Source of the DNA: Arcobacter iocasae
GTDB lineage: Bacteria; Campylobacterota; Campylobacteria; Campylobacterales; Arcobacteraceae
DNA length: 64,000 nucleotides
Direction of reading: 5' to 3'
Assembly (NCBI RefSeq): GCF_042214795.1
Contig: NZ_CP090177.1
Span: 496,001-560,000 of the forward strand
Positions within the stretch are counted from its first letter, which is position 1. Every line of letters begins with the position of its first letter. Of the stretch, positions 1 through 8,989 are shown piece after piece. The translations under genes were made by a program, and so were the position numbers. Under the pieces are notes generated by a model. The model worked only from the letters and a program-made list of their open reading frames with translations, did not search any database and was not told the origin of the DNA.

Positions 1-428
1 TTTTTAAATATAAAATTATCAAGTGATATCTTCCCAGCTCCATGTGTAAGAAAGATTCCTAAGAATAATATATAATATAAAGGTATTTCAAATCCATTGT
101 CTCCTGCCCCAAATCCGTTTCCTATGTGTACTGTAAAAATAGCAACCACCATTACAACTATTAAAGGAATAGATATAAGTCTAGTCAATAATCCAAGAGT
201 TAACAAAACAACCCCTAAAATTTCAGTTGTTGCTGCCATATATGCGTTTAGTGTAGGGAAAGGTATTCCAATTGAGCCAAACCATTGTGCTATACTACCA
301 ATATCTGCCCACTTTCTCATCGCAGGATCATAAAACCCATAAGCCACTACTAATCTTGCCAAAAGCAAAAAGATAGATTGTAAGTTGTCAAAAAGTCCAA
401 AGACTTGATTGTATATTTTTGTAAACAT
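1..428 (-). CDS. DoxX family membrane protein (3' end cut by window edge)
   Basis: My translation of the minus strand from an ATG at 428 gives MFTKIYNQVFGLFDNLQSIF and stays open to base 1, so the C-terminus lies outside the window. About 142 residues are visible. Several hydrophobic segments and the run LLARLVVAYGFYDPAMRKW followed by GIPFPTLNAYMAATTEILGV fit the DoxX family of small four-helix membrane proteins. Family members are linked to quinone or thiol redox processes, but the substrate here is unknown. It is divergent from the DsrE-like gene at 529, with about 100 bases between them that must hold both promoters. Confidence 0.8.
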   Translation of the reverse strand, partial: MFTKIYNQVFGLFDNLQSIFLLLARLVVAYGFYDPAMRKWADIGSIAQWFGSIGIPFPTLNAYMAATTEILGVVLLTLGLLTRLISIPLIVVMVVAIFTVHIGNGFGAGDNGFEIPLYYILFLGIFLTHGAGKISLDNFIFK

Positions 429-496
429 AGTAAATCCTTTATTATTTAGTTTATTATATTTTTTTTCTATTTACTTTTTGTGTATTAATATTTTAC

Positions 497-502
497 TATA
501 AT
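497..502 (+). promoter_or_regulatory. -10 box for the DsrE-like gene
   Basis: TATAAT lies 26 bases before the ATG at 529, in the AT-rich spacer shared with the divergent DoxX gene. The assignment rests on consensus match and position only. Confidence 0.5.
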
Positions 503-528
503 ATCAAATATTTTAAAAAGGTTATAAA

Positions 529-873
529 ATGTCTAAATCAAATCTATTAATAGTCTGGTCAAGTGGTGATGAAGAAGTTGCAAATAAATTCCCTTTGCTT
601 TATTCTTCTGTAATATTAGAAAGACAATATTGGGAAAAAGCTCATTTAATGCTTTGGGGGCCTTCAATTAAACTTGTTAAAAAAGATAAAAATATTCAAA
701 AACAACTACTGAAAATCCAAGAGACAGGTGTAAAAATGAGTGCTTGTATTGTATGTGTTGAAGACTACAAGGCTGTAAAAGAGTTAGAAAAACTAAATAT
801 AAAGATAAAACATACAGGAGAGCTTTTAACAAAAGCTTTAAAAAGTGAAAAGTGGGCAGTAATGACTATTTAG
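529..873 (+). CDS. DsrE/DsrF-like small protein
   Basis: A 114-residue soluble protein that starts MSKSNLLIVWSSGDEEVANK, with an alternating beta/alpha pattern typical of the DsrE/DsrF/YchN fold. The central strand ACIVCVEDY holds two cysteines at the place where sulfur-carrying DsrE proteins have their reactive cysteine. DsrE-like proteins relay sulfur or act as small oligomeric accessory proteins. This one has no sulfur-oxidation genes beside it, so the role is open. An AAGG Shine-Dalgarno lies just before the ATG. It is convergent with the Nudix gene, with only 4 bases between stops. Confidence 0.7.
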   Translation: MSKSNLLIVWSSGDEEVANKFPLLYSSVILERQYWEKAHLMLWGPSIKLVKKDKNIQKQLLKIQETGVKMSACIVCVEDYKAVKELEKLNIKIKHTGELLTKALKSEKWAVMTI

Positions 874-877
874 AAGA

Positions 878-1534
878 TTAGTATCTTCTTAATAGGTCAT
901 TTAAAATAACAGCTGTCAAACCCCAAATAACTTTTTTCTTATATTTATAAACATAAACTTTGTGTTTTTTATTTCCCCAAGGTTTTTGATAAGCTTCAGG
1001 AAGTCCTAATTCATCAACTGGAAAATAAACCTCTTTATTTCCATTTTCATCTATGTGATAAGGTTTTACTTCAGTTCTTAGATTATAAATTTCTGGTTCA
1101 TTTTGTTTAAAATAATCCAATGGAATTAAATATGTGTTTTCAACTTCATTTTTATCTATCTTCATATTTTTGATAGCTTTTTTCTTTATAAGTCCAATAA
1201 AAGGCTCAATTATAGTTCCAAAAGAAGCTACCATAGTATCTAGTTGACCGATGATTTTTATATCTTTTCTAGAAATACCAAGCTCTTCTTCTGTCTCCCT
1301 TAGTGCCGTTTGTTTAAAGTTTTTATCAATACCTTCTTCATATCCACCACCAGGAAAACAGATATCACCACCTTGCTTTATTCCCATGGCTCTTTTTTGA
1401 AAAAGTATAAAATATTCCCCTTTCATTTTGACAAAGGGTATTAAAACTGCACTATTAAAAAATCTATCTCTACCCATCACTCCAGGATTTTCTGGTAAGT
1501 TTGTTATAAGTCTTTTAAATCCATTTTTATTCAT
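878..1534 (-). CDS. Nudix hydrolase, CoA pyrophosphatase type
   Basis: This 218-residue protein carries a Nudix box ending TALRETEEELGI (about residues 83-94). The flanking run GGDICFPGGG upstream resembles the extra signature of CoA diphosphatases (NudL type), which cleave CoA to phosphopantetheine and 3',5'-ADP. The classical first Glu of the box, eight residues before the Arg, is Lys here with an Asp next to it. That Asp placement also occurs in NudL-like enzymes. The gene starts one base after the bioA stop, so the two are probably co-transcribed. Substrate specificity cannot be fixed from sequence alone. Confidence 0.75.
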   Translation of the reverse strand: MNKNGFKRLITNLPENPGVMGRDRFFNSAVLIPFVKMKGEYFILFQKRAMGIKQGGDICFPGGGYEEGIDKNFKQTALRETEEELGISRKDIKIIGQLDTMVASFGTIIEPFIGLIKKKAIKNMKIDKNEVENTYLIPLDYFKQNEPEIYNLRTEVKPYHIDENGNKEVYFPVDELGLPEAYQKPWGNKKHKVYVYKYKKKVIWGLTAVILNDLLRRY

Positions 1535-1535
1535 A

Positions 1536-2801
1536 TTATCTCTCTATGCTTCTTATTGATTCAACCATAGTTTTAGCAATTTTTCTTAAATCAGTTTCTT
1601 CTATTGTATAAGCAACTATAGAATAAATAAGTTTCCCAAAAGGTCTTATCCAAACTCCATTTTTCACACAATAGTCTTGTATCTCTTGTGCATAACTATC
1701 ATCATGTAATTCAATTATTCCAATTGCTCCTATATTTCTCACATCTTTTACTATAGAGAAATTTTTTAGCTCTTTTAATTCTTCTGAAAATATATTTTCT
1801 ATATTTGATACTCTTTTTTCCCAAGGTGTTTCTAAAAGTAATTCAATAGATGCAATAGCAACACTACAAGCTAATGGGTTAGCCATAAAAGTTGGTCCAT
1901 GCATAAGTACACCAATTTCACTATTTGATATAGTATCACTTACTTCTTTTGTTGTAAGCATTGCTGCCATTGTCATATAACCACCAGTCAAACCTTTTCC
2001 TAAAGTCATTATGTCTGGTTTTATATTTGCATGTTCACAAGCAAACATTTTTCCAGTATGTCCAAAACCTGTAGCAATCTCATCAGCTATAAGTAAAATA
2101 TCATATTTTGTGCATAATTCTCTTGCTTTTTGTAAATAAGCAGGATTATATATTCTCATACCACCAGCACCTTGAACGATTGGTTCAAGTATAAATCCAG
2201 AAAGTTCATCATGATGCTTTTTAAATTTTTCTTCTAATTGTTTTAAAGAAGCTGTACAATCACTATCAAAGCCAAGTTCAGGTTCTTGTGTAAAAATATG
2301 TTGGGGCAAATATGAACCATAAATACTGTGCATAGAATTTTTTTGATCACAAACACTCATTGCACCTAAAGTATCACCATGATAAGCATTATTTAAAGCT
2401 AGAAATTTAAACTTCTCTTTTCCTTTTGCCTTTTGATATAGTATTGCAGTTTTTAATGCAACTTCAACAGAAACTGAACCACTATCACATAAAAAAACAG
2501 AATTTAAACCTGTCAAGTCAACTAATTGTTTTGATAGAACTGCTGCATTTTCATGGGCAATTCCACCAAACATAACATGGGGCATAATATCAACTTGTTT
2601 TTTTAATGCTGCATTTAATTTTGGGTGATTGTATCCATGAATAGCACTCCACCAAGAGCTCATTCCATCTATTAATTTTGTATCATCACTTAAGAATATA
2701 AAAGTTTTATCAGTTCTTTTTACAGATAAAAGTTTTGTTTTTGATGGAAGAGAATTATAAGGGTGCCAAACATGCTTTTTATCTATTTCTAACCAATTCA
2801 A
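1536..2801 (-). CDS. bioA: adenosylmethionine-8-amino-7-oxononanoate aminotransferase
   Basis: A class III PLP aminotransferase of 421 residues, the usual BioA length. It uses S-adenosylmethionine to convert KAPA to DAPA in biotin synthesis. The N-terminus has HVWHPYNSLPS and later DGMSSWWSAIHGYNHP, the substrate-binding signature of BioA. ADEIATGFGHTG contains the PLP-contacting Asp, and TLGKGLTGGYM holds the Schiff-base lysine. No other biotin gene is in the window. It leads a two-gene unit with the Nudix hydrolase. Confidence 0.95.
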   Translation of the reverse strand: MNWLEIDKKHVWHPYNSLPSKTKLLSVKRTDKTFIFLSDDTKLIDGMSSWWSAIHGYNHPKLNAALKKQVDIMPHVMFGGIAHENAAVLSKQLVDLTGLNSVFLCDSGSVSVEVALKTAILYQKAKGKEKFKFLALNNAYHGDTLGAMSVCDQKNSMHSIYGSYLPQHIFTQEPELGFDSDCTASLKQLEEKFKKHHDELSGFILEPIVQGAGGMRIYNPAYLQKARELCTKYDILLIADEIATGFGHTGKMFACEHANIKPDIMTLGKGLTGGYMTMAAMLTTKEVSDTISNSEIGVLMHGPTFMANPLACSVAIASIELLLETPWEKRVSNIENIFSEELKELKNFSIVKDVRNIGAIGIIELHDDSYAQEIQDYCVKNGVWIRPFGKLIYSIVAYTIEETDLRKIAKTMVESIRSIER

Positions 2802-2847
2802 TATAATTCCTCATTTAATTTATTAAGAGATTATATCAAAATTAAAA

Positions 2848-5436
2848 TTATTCACCATAAAAAGTAATTGTAAATAAAGCCCCTTCAAATTTTTCATTTT
2901 TATATTTATATTTGCTATTTGACACTTCTATTTGTCCATCCATATGCTTTGAAATTATTTGGTGACTCATATACAATCCAATACCAGTACCTTGACTTTT
3001 ATGTTTTGTTGTAAAATATGGATCAAATATATTATCAATAATTGAAGGTTTAATCCCTCCTGCATTATCTTTTATTTTTATGATAATTTTTGTTTTTGTT
3101 TTTGATATATCTACAAAAATAAATCTTTTATCCACTTTAGCCTCACAAAAAGCATCTTTAGCATTATTTAATATATTGATAAATACATGTACCAATTCTG
3201 ACTCATATCCTACTATTTCTACTTTCTCAATGTTTTTAATTATCTTTATATTTTCGCTATTTAATTTTAAACTTAATACATTTAAACTTTTTTCGAAACA
3301 TGCTTCTAATGAAAATTTATCTTTAGCTTTACTAGGTTTAAAAAAATATTTAAAATCATCAATTGTTTGTGATAAATAAGAAGATGATTTCAATATAGAA
3401 TCTAATGTTCCTGCTAAAAATGCATCATCTAAAAGTTCTAGTTCTTTTTTTAATTTTATTCCACTAGCACCCATAGTTATCACAGATAAAGGTTGTCTCC
3501 ACTGATGGGCAATATTTTCTAACATTTCCCCCATAGAAGCCAATTTTGATTGTCTTTGTAAAAGATGATCTTTTTTTAGATTCTTTTCTACTTCTTCATT
3601 TACTCTTTTTTCAAGTTCACTATTTATTTTTAATAATTCTTCTGTTTTTTCTTTTACTTTATCATTTAATGATTTATTCATGCCACTTATAACTTTATGT
3701 CTATACATCAAAGCTAAAAAAACTAATCCTGCAAGAAAAAGTGTTATCCAAATATAAGTAAAATCAGTACTCTTTTTATACTCTATTGTAACCCATGATT
3801 TAATAAGTGAATCAATTTTTGCATCATCAATATCATTAACTGCTCTACTTATAATGTCAAAAAGAATTTTGTCTTCTTTTCTAATGGCAACACTTAAATT
3901 AGAATCAATATCAAGTTTGTTTGAAATCTTTAATTTTGAATTATTATCATAAAGTCTATATAAAGTAGTATATAACAAATCAACATGACCGTCAATTTTA
4001 TTATTTAAAACTTTTCTAATACCTTCATCCAAGTTTTCTACACCAATAAATTCTATGTCAGAATATTTTTCTTTAACTCGTTTACTTATATTATAATTAG
4101 CATTTATTCCTATTTTTTTATTTTTTAATGTACTTAAACTATCCACAAAAGGAAAATTCTGTTTTGTAATTAAAACAAAAGGAATATTGACATATGATTT
4201 TGTAAAATTTGCATATTTTTCTCTATCTTTTGTTTTTTCTAAAGAAGCAAAAATATCACACTTTTTATTTTTGAATAAATCAATATAATTTTTAAATTTA
4301 TCATCTTTTATTATTTCAAACTCTATGCCTGTTTTTTCCTTTATTATCTTAAAGTAGTCTGCAATAAAGCCTTTGAATTCATTCTTTTCAAAATAACTAT
4401 ATGGTTTAATATTTGGGATAACACACATTTTAAATTTATTATTTTCTTTTAAGTATAAATTCTCTTCTTTCGTTAAAAATATCTTTTTATTATCATTTGT
4501 ATAATAAACAAATTTATTGGTATCGGTTTTTTTTGGTATTAAGCCCATTACATTATACAAATCATAAATTCTTTGTACTTTATTTTCTTTTATTTCTCCT
4601 AAGTTTTTCGTATCTTGATAAGAGAGTTTTTTTAACTCTTCACCTTCGAAGATTAAAGCTTTTTTTGTAATGTGTTGAGAATTATATTTTTTTGATATTA
4701 AATTAACTGTCTCTTCTATATGTGAGTATGCATATTCCCAGCCTTTTAAAGATGCCTTTTTAAAAGCTAAGACTGTATCTAAATCATTATTTATCATATT
4801 TTCACTTGTGAATAAAAAATCACTATACATATCAAATCCATAATCTTTTGGATCAAATATTTTGTATTGAATTCCTCTTTCATTAAGGTCAAATGGTGAT
4901 TTTGAAATATATGCAGAGATAATATCAGTTTTTTTATTTATTAAGTCATTTATATTATGTGTATGTTTTAGAAAATGTAATTGTTCTAATTTCACTTTTT
5001 TTGAACTAATCATAGCTTTGATAGAGACTTCACTAGAATCATCATCTGTAGTCATGATTTTTTTATTTACGAAATCTTCTACTTTGTTTATATTTTTATT
5101 TGTAGTTATTAAAATTAAAGGTGTAGATTGGAATAAAGCATAAAGAGCAACTATTTTTTTGCCTTCTGCTCTATCCAATATTAGAGTTTCTCTTCCTATT
5201 CCAAAATTAGCTCTACCTTCATCTACTTCATTTGGAGCATGAATTCCAAAATTGAAGGGTTTTATTTCTACATCCAAACCTAAATTTTTATAGTAACCTT
5301 TTTCTTTTGCAACATAATATCCTGCAAACTGAAATTGATCAAACCAAGATAACTGTAAACTAACTTTTTTTAATGGCTTAGCACTTAAAGTTTCAAAGGA
5401 AATAAATAATACTATAAGTATGAATATTAATTTCAA
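2848..5436 (-). CDS. membrane histidine kinase with two periplasmic substrate-binding domains (NMT1-like and SBP_bac_3-like)
   Basis: This 862-residue sensor begins with a signal peptide. An NMT1/THI5/SsuA-like domain follows (about 20-310), with LQLSWFDQFQFAGYYVAKEKG near its start. Next comes a SBP_bac_3-like domain (about 330-555) with KTGIEFEIIKDD and DIFASLEKTKDREKYANFT. One transmembrane helix lies near 565-585, then a coiled coil, a phosphoacceptor region NIAHQWRQPLS, and an HATPase with DNAGGIKPSIIDNIFDPYFT and GTGIGLYMS. Such proteins should sense a small periplasmic ligand and autophosphorylate. The ligand is unknown; the family suggests pyrimidine, sulfonate or nitrate-like compounds for the first head and amino acids for the second. 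No response regulator is adjacent. The head is closely related to that of the protein at 48527-50440. Confidence 0.88.
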   Translation of the reverse strand: MKLIFILIVLFISFETLSAKPLKKVSLQLSWFDQFQFAGYYVAKEKGYYKNLGLDVEIKPFNFGIHAPNEVDEGRANFGIGRETLILDRAEGKKIVALYALFQSTPLILITTNKNINKVEDFVNKKIMTTDDDSSEVSIKAMISSKKVKLEQLHFLKHTHNINDLINKKTDIISAYISKSPFDLNERGIQYKIFDPKDYGFDMYSDFLFTSENMINNDLDTVLAFKKASLKGWEYAYSHIEETVNLISKKYNSQHITKKALIFEGEELKKLSYQDTKNLGEIKENKVQRIYDLYNVMGLIPKKTDTNKFVYYTNDNKKIFLTKEENLYLKENNKFKMCVIPNIKPYSYFEKNEFKGFIADYFKIIKEKTGIEFEIIKDDKFKNYIDLFKNKKCDIFASLEKTKDREKYANFTKSYVNIPFVLITKQNFPFVDSLSTLKNKKIGINANYNISKRVKEKYSDIEFIGVENLDEGIRKVLNNKIDGHVDLLYTTLYRLYDNNSKLKISNKLDIDSNLSVAIRKEDKILFDIISRAVNDIDDAKIDSLIKSWVTIEYKKSTDFTYIWITLFLAGLVFLALMYRHKVISGMNKSLNDKVKEKTEELLKINSELEKRVNEEVEKNLKKDHLLQRQSKLASMGEMLENIAHQWRQPLSVITMGASGIKLKKELELLDDAFLAGTLDSILKSSSYLSQTIDDFKYFFKPSKAKDKFSLEACFEKSLNVLSLKLNSENIKIIKNIEKVEIVGYESELVHVFINILNNAKDAFCEAKVDKRFIFVDISKTKTKIIIKIKDNAGGIKPSIIDNIFDPYFTTKHKSQGTGIGLYMSHQIISKHMDGQIEVSNSKYKYKNEKFEGALFTITFYGE

Positions 5437-5497
5437 CCTAACTCCTTGATAGTGTTAAAATTATATCCAAATTACATAAAAGTAAATCTAAAGTACT

Positions 5498-6754
5498 TTA
5501 AACTACTTTTTGTTGTTCATCAACCCAGTCTTGATCTTGTCTTGGATCGATTTCTGGCATTACACTACTTGAAGTAACTGGTACATTTACGAAAACACTC
5601 ATATCATCATCAGCCACTCGTTTTTTTGATAATGAATAAAGAGCTAAATAAACTCCTAAAACTGCAAATATTATAAATAAGGTTTGGTAACCCAAATAAT
5701 TAAAACCAAGTCCTATAATAATTGGTGCAATAAAAGAACCTGTCCCATATACAAAAAGCAAGGCTCTACAAATCTCTACAATATCCTTATTTTCATCAAT
5801 AACATCATTAGCACGAGATAAACTTAAAGGATAAATACAAAAAATACTAGCTCCTAATAAAACCCCTAAAAAGTATATCATTATATTATTTGAAGGCAAT
5901 ACAATAAATAATATTGAAACAATAGTTGTAAAAAAACCAGTTATTGCAATAAGTTTTCGTCTACCATAAATATCTGAAAGTCTTCCTATTGGCCATTGGG
6001 AAATCAATCCTCCTAAAATAGTAAATGCCATAAAAAAAGATAATACTTCTTTAGAGTCAAAAATTTTGATGATATATAAAGGAATCATTGTAAAAAATCC
6101 ACCAACTAAAAAACCACTTATAAAACTTCCAGTTAAGGCTAAAGGAACTACATTATAAAGTTTTGGGAAACTATATCTTTCAAATGGTTTAAGAATAGGC
6201 TCTTTAATCTTCGTCATTGCTATAAAAACAACAGAAAAAAGTACCAAAACTGCACCTATTGAAAAGATTATGTGGTCTAAGTCTTCATCAATGTTTAACA
6301 ACAATTGACCAATAGCATTTGAAAGATAAAAAACAGTTGTATATATAGCTAGTATTTGTCCTCTTTGTTCATTAGAACTTTTTTCATTTAACCAACTTTC
6401 TAAGATAATCAATAAACCATAATATGCAAATCCACAGATAAGTCGAAGAAGAGCCCAAAAAAACTCATTTAAAAACATAGAATGAAGTAAAAATGTAATA
6501 ACCATAATAGATGCAAAAGTCACAAAACTTCTTATGTGCCCAATATTAGTAATGATTTTTTGACTAAAAATAGAAGATGCCATGGCACCAAGAAAAAATG
6601 CAGCATTAATTAAACCAATAACCATATCCGAGGTTCCGTGTTCCTTAAGAAAAAGACCTATAAAAGTCATAATCATCCCATATCCAATGGCTAAAAACCC
6701 AATTGAAAAGAATAACGAAGATATAGCTATAAAAACTGATTTTGTTGCTTGCAT
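5498..6754 (-). CDS. MFS transporter, YcaD-like
   Basis: A 418-residue permease with about twelve hydrophobic helices. The run RLICGFAYYGLLIILESWLNEKS after helix 4 and the central RLSDIYGRRK loop match the major facilitator family near YcaD. The C-terminal 35 residues are hydrophilic and acidic (RVADDDMSVFV through DPRQDQDWVDEQQ). The transported compound cannot be told. It lies downstream of poxB on the same strand but is separated from it by a 135-base gap holding a 12-base inverted repeat, so it probably has its own promoter. Confidence 0.8.
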   Translation of the reverse strand: MQATKSVFIAISSLFFSIGFLAIGYGMIMTFIGLFLKEHGTSDMVIGLINAAFFLGAMASSIFSQKIITNIGHIRSFVTFASIMVITFLLHSMFLNEFFWALLRLICGFAYYGLLIILESWLNEKSSNEQRGQILAIYTTVFYLSNAIGQLLLNIDEDLDHIIFSIGAVLVLFSVVFIAMTKIKEPILKPFERYSFPKLYNVVPLALTGSFISGFLVGGFFTMIPLYIIKIFDSKEVLSFFMAFTILGGLISQWPIGRLSDIYGRRKLIAITGFFTTIVSILFIVLPSNNIMIYFLGVLLGASIFCIYPLSLSRANDVIDENKDIVEICRALLFVYGTGSFIAPIIIGLGFNYLGYQTLFIIFAVLGVYLALYSLSKKRVADDDMSVFVNVPVTSSSVMPEIDPRQDQDWVDEQQKVV

Positions 6755-6812
6755 TTCACCTCTTTTGTTTATTTTTCGTGATAATAGTAGATATAAGATT
6801 AGAAAGTAATAA

Positions 6813-6854
6813 AGTGTAAAATGTAGACTTAATAATTTGATAACATTTTACACT
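6813..6854. promoter_or_regulatory. 12-base perfect inverted repeat between poxB and the MFS gene
   Basis: AGTGTAAAATGT at 6813-6824 is the exact reverse complement of ACATTTTACACT at 6843-6854, with an 18-base loop. It is after the poxB stop and upstream of the MFS start on the minus strand. It could be the poxB terminator or an operator for the MFS gene. There is no strong T-run, so I cannot decide. Confidence 0.5.
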
Positions 6855-6889
6855 ATAATTTTGAAAGTTTTAATATAAAAAAGAGAAAT

Positions 6890-8614
6890 TTATCTTAGAA
6901 TATTGTCTTTTGCTACTTCAATTAGTTCATCACCTTTACCATTTATAATAGCTCTTACCATGTATATTCCAAATCCTTTAGCATTTTCAAAACTTATTTT
7001 GGGAGGCATTGTTAACTCTTGTTTTGCAGTTGTCACATCTAATAGTGCTGCTCCATCATATTCTAAAAACTCTTTTACAGTACTTTCTAATTCATCTGGT
7101 TCTTCAACTCTAAAACCTTTTACCCCAACTGCTTTTGCAATCGCTGAAAAATCAGGATTTTCTAATTCTGTATTATCATATAAGTATCCACCAGCTTTCA
7201 TTTCAATGGCTACAAATCCCAATGAACTGTTATTATAAATAACAATTTTTGCTTTTATTTTATGCTGAATAAGTGTTAAAAAATCTCCCATAAGCATAGC
7301 AAAACCACCATCACCACATAAAGCAATAACTTCTTTATTAGGACAACTTACTTTTGCACCAATTGCTTGTGGAAGAGCACTAGCCATTGAGCCATGATTA
7401 AAAGAGCCTATAAGTTTTCTCTTTCCATTCATATGCAAATATCTTGCAGCCCAAACAGTAGGAGTCCCTACATCACAAGTAAATATTGCATCATCACTTG
7501 CATATTTATCAATAAGTTTTGTTAAGTATTGAGGATGAATCAATCCAACTTTACTATTTCCACTTGCTAATTTATCAAATTTTTCAACTGTAGTTTTATA
7601 GTGTTTTAATGCACTTTTTAAAAATGAATTATTATCTTTTTTATTAATTCTTGGTATTAGCATCTCCAAACTTGATTTAATATCACCCACCATGCCTAAG
7701 TCAATTTGGGTATGTCTTCCTAGGGCTTCAGGTTTTATATCGATTTGAACTATTTTTGCATCTTCGGGATAAAAAGCTTTATATGGAAATGCCGAACCTA
7801 AAATAAGTAACACATCAGAATTTTCCATAGCATAATAACCTGATTCGTATCCTATAAGTCCTGTCATTCCAACGCTATTTGGGTTATTGCCTTCTATGTA
7901 CTCTTTTCCTCCAAGAGCATGAACGACTGGTGCATTTAAAAGATGAGCTAATTTAACTACTTCATCATGGGAATCAATACACCCTGCTCCACACATAAAA
8001 GTTACTTTTTCATTTTCATTTAAAATTTTTGCAAGTTCAATTATATCACCCTCATCTGGTAATACTTTTGGTAAATTTGGTTCATTCCATAATAGCTTTG
8101 AAGTCTCTGGCATAGGGGCTAGCATTGTATTACCTGGAATAACAATTACACTTACACCTTTTTTCAAAATAGCTTGTCTAATTGCAGTTTCTAAGATATG
8201 TGGCATTTGTTCTGGATTTGTAACTAGTTCACAAAAAATACTACACTCTTTAAATAACTCTTGTGGGTGTGTTTCTTGAAAATAACCACTTCCTATCTCA
8301 CTTGAAGGAATATGCGAAGCGATTGCTAAAACTGGAACACCTTTTCTTTGACAATCAAAAAGGCCATTTATAAGGTGTAAATTTCCAGGACCAGAAGAAC
8401 CTGCACAAACAGCAATTTTACCACTAACTTTTGCATCAGCTCCTGCTGCAAAGGCTGCTGTTTCTTCGTGTCTTGTTCCTATCCACTCAATCTCTCCTAG
8501 CTTTTTTAAACTATCACTTAAACCATTTAAAGAATCACCTGTGATTCCCCATATTCTTTTAATACCAACTTTTCCTAAAAGTTTTGCGAAATACATTGCA
8601 ATGCTATCATTCAT
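6890..8614 (-). CDS. poxB: pyruvate oxidase / pyruvate:quinone oxidoreductase
   Basis: At 574 residues this matches the length of E. coli PoxB (572) and is similar along its whole length. The N-terminus has KRIWGITGDSLNGLSDSL and IGTRHEETAAFAAGADA, with the catalytic Glu. The middle has IPSSEIGSGYFQETHPQELF, and the thiamine diphosphate motif starts GDGGFAMLMGDF and ends IVIYNN. The enzyme decarboxylates pyruvate to acetate and CO2 and passes electrons through FAD to membrane quinone. The C-terminal tail, which in E. coli binds membrane, is present but diverged (ELIEVAKDNILR). It appears to be a single-gene unit with its own promoter. Confidence 0.93.
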   Translation of the reverse strand: MNDSIAMYFAKLLGKVGIKRIWGITGDSLNGLSDSLKKLGEIEWIGTRHEETAAFAAGADAKVSGKIAVCAGSSGPGNLHLINGLFDCQRKGVPVLAIASHIPSSEIGSGYFQETHPQELFKECSIFCELVTNPEQMPHILETAIRQAILKKGVSVIVIPGNTMLAPMPETSKLLWNEPNLPKVLPDEGDIIELAKILNENEKVTFMCGAGCIDSHDEVVKLAHLLNAPVVHALGGKEYIEGNNPNSVGMTGLIGYESGYYAMENSDVLLILGSAFPYKAFYPEDAKIVQIDIKPEALGRHTQIDLGMVGDIKSSLEMLIPRINKKDNNSFLKSALKHYKTTVEKFDKLASGNSKVGLIHPQYLTKLIDKYASDDAIFTCDVGTPTVWAARYLHMNGKRKLIGSFNHGSMASALPQAIGAKVSCPNKEVIALCGDGGFAMLMGDFLTLIQHKIKAKIVIYNNSSLGFVAIEMKAGGYLYDNTELENPDFSAIAKAVGVKGFRVEEPDELESTVKEFLEYDGAALLDVTTAKQELTMPPKISFENAKGFGIYMVRAIINGKGDELIEVAKDNILR

Positions 8615-8649
8615 AAAAAATCCTTTTTAATAATTGTTGACATATGCTC

Positions 8650-8655
8650 ATTATA
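8650..8655 (-). promoter_or_regulatory. -10 box for poxB
   Basis: TATAAT on the minus strand, about 36 bases before the poxB ATG. An AAAGGA Shine-Dalgarno follows close to the start codon. Confidence 0.5.
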
Positions 8656-8943
8656 ATCCTTTTATTTTTATTCCTTATTAACTCTCTATCGTAATTTTAG
8701 AATTTATTTATAAAGTCAAATTTATGACTTTTTCATATTTTTAAACTCTCCTAAGCCCTTTTAATCACACTCATAGTAATACTTTTATCTTTAAGAATAT
8801 TAAAATTATCAGAGACTTTTTTTATTACTTTATAGTTATATTAAATATCAGTAAAAAATCTATTAGTAAAAATACTTCTTTTAGAAGATAAATATAATTT
8901 ATAATTATATAAATTAAACATTTATTTATTTTATTTTATTTTA

Positions 8944-8960
8944 ATTACTATCATAGTAAT
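8944..8960 (+). promoter_or_regulatory. perfect 17-base palindromic operator upstream of the SQR-like gene
   Basis: ATTACTAT and ATAGTAAT are perfect inverted arms around one C. The site sits just upstream of a TATACT -10 box (8967-8972) and 30 bases before the ATG, a place where a dimeric repressor would block RNA polymerase. The ten bases TCATAGTAAT recur exactly at 8771-8780, and a looser copy is at 8824-8836. The regulator is not identified. Confidence 0.6.
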
Positions 8961-8966
8961 ATAAAT

Positions 8967-8972
8967 TATACT
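8967..8972 (+). promoter_or_regulatory. -10 box for the SQR-like gene
   Basis: TATACT lies 18 bases before the ATG at 8990 and directly follows the palindrome at 8944-8960. If it is correct, the 5' leader is very short. Confidence 0.4.
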
Positions 8973-8989
8973 TATACTGGAATTAAAAA

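Larger units (their letters stand above)
8615..8989. promoter_or_regulatory. 375-base divergent intergenic region between poxB and the SQR-like gene
   Basis: No gene is seen here. The region holds the poxB promoter at its left end and a small hairpin (AAAGTCA 8712-8718 with TGACTTT 8725-8731). It also has three copies of a palindromic motif built from ATTACT and ATAGT halves (8764-8780, 8824-8836 and 8944-8960). The SQR-like promoter is at its right end. It is extremely AT-rich. Confidence 0.7.

Noticed and set aside
97..333. 78-codon plus-strand frame
   Set aside because: It is antisense to the DoxX coding frame, which has clear family features.
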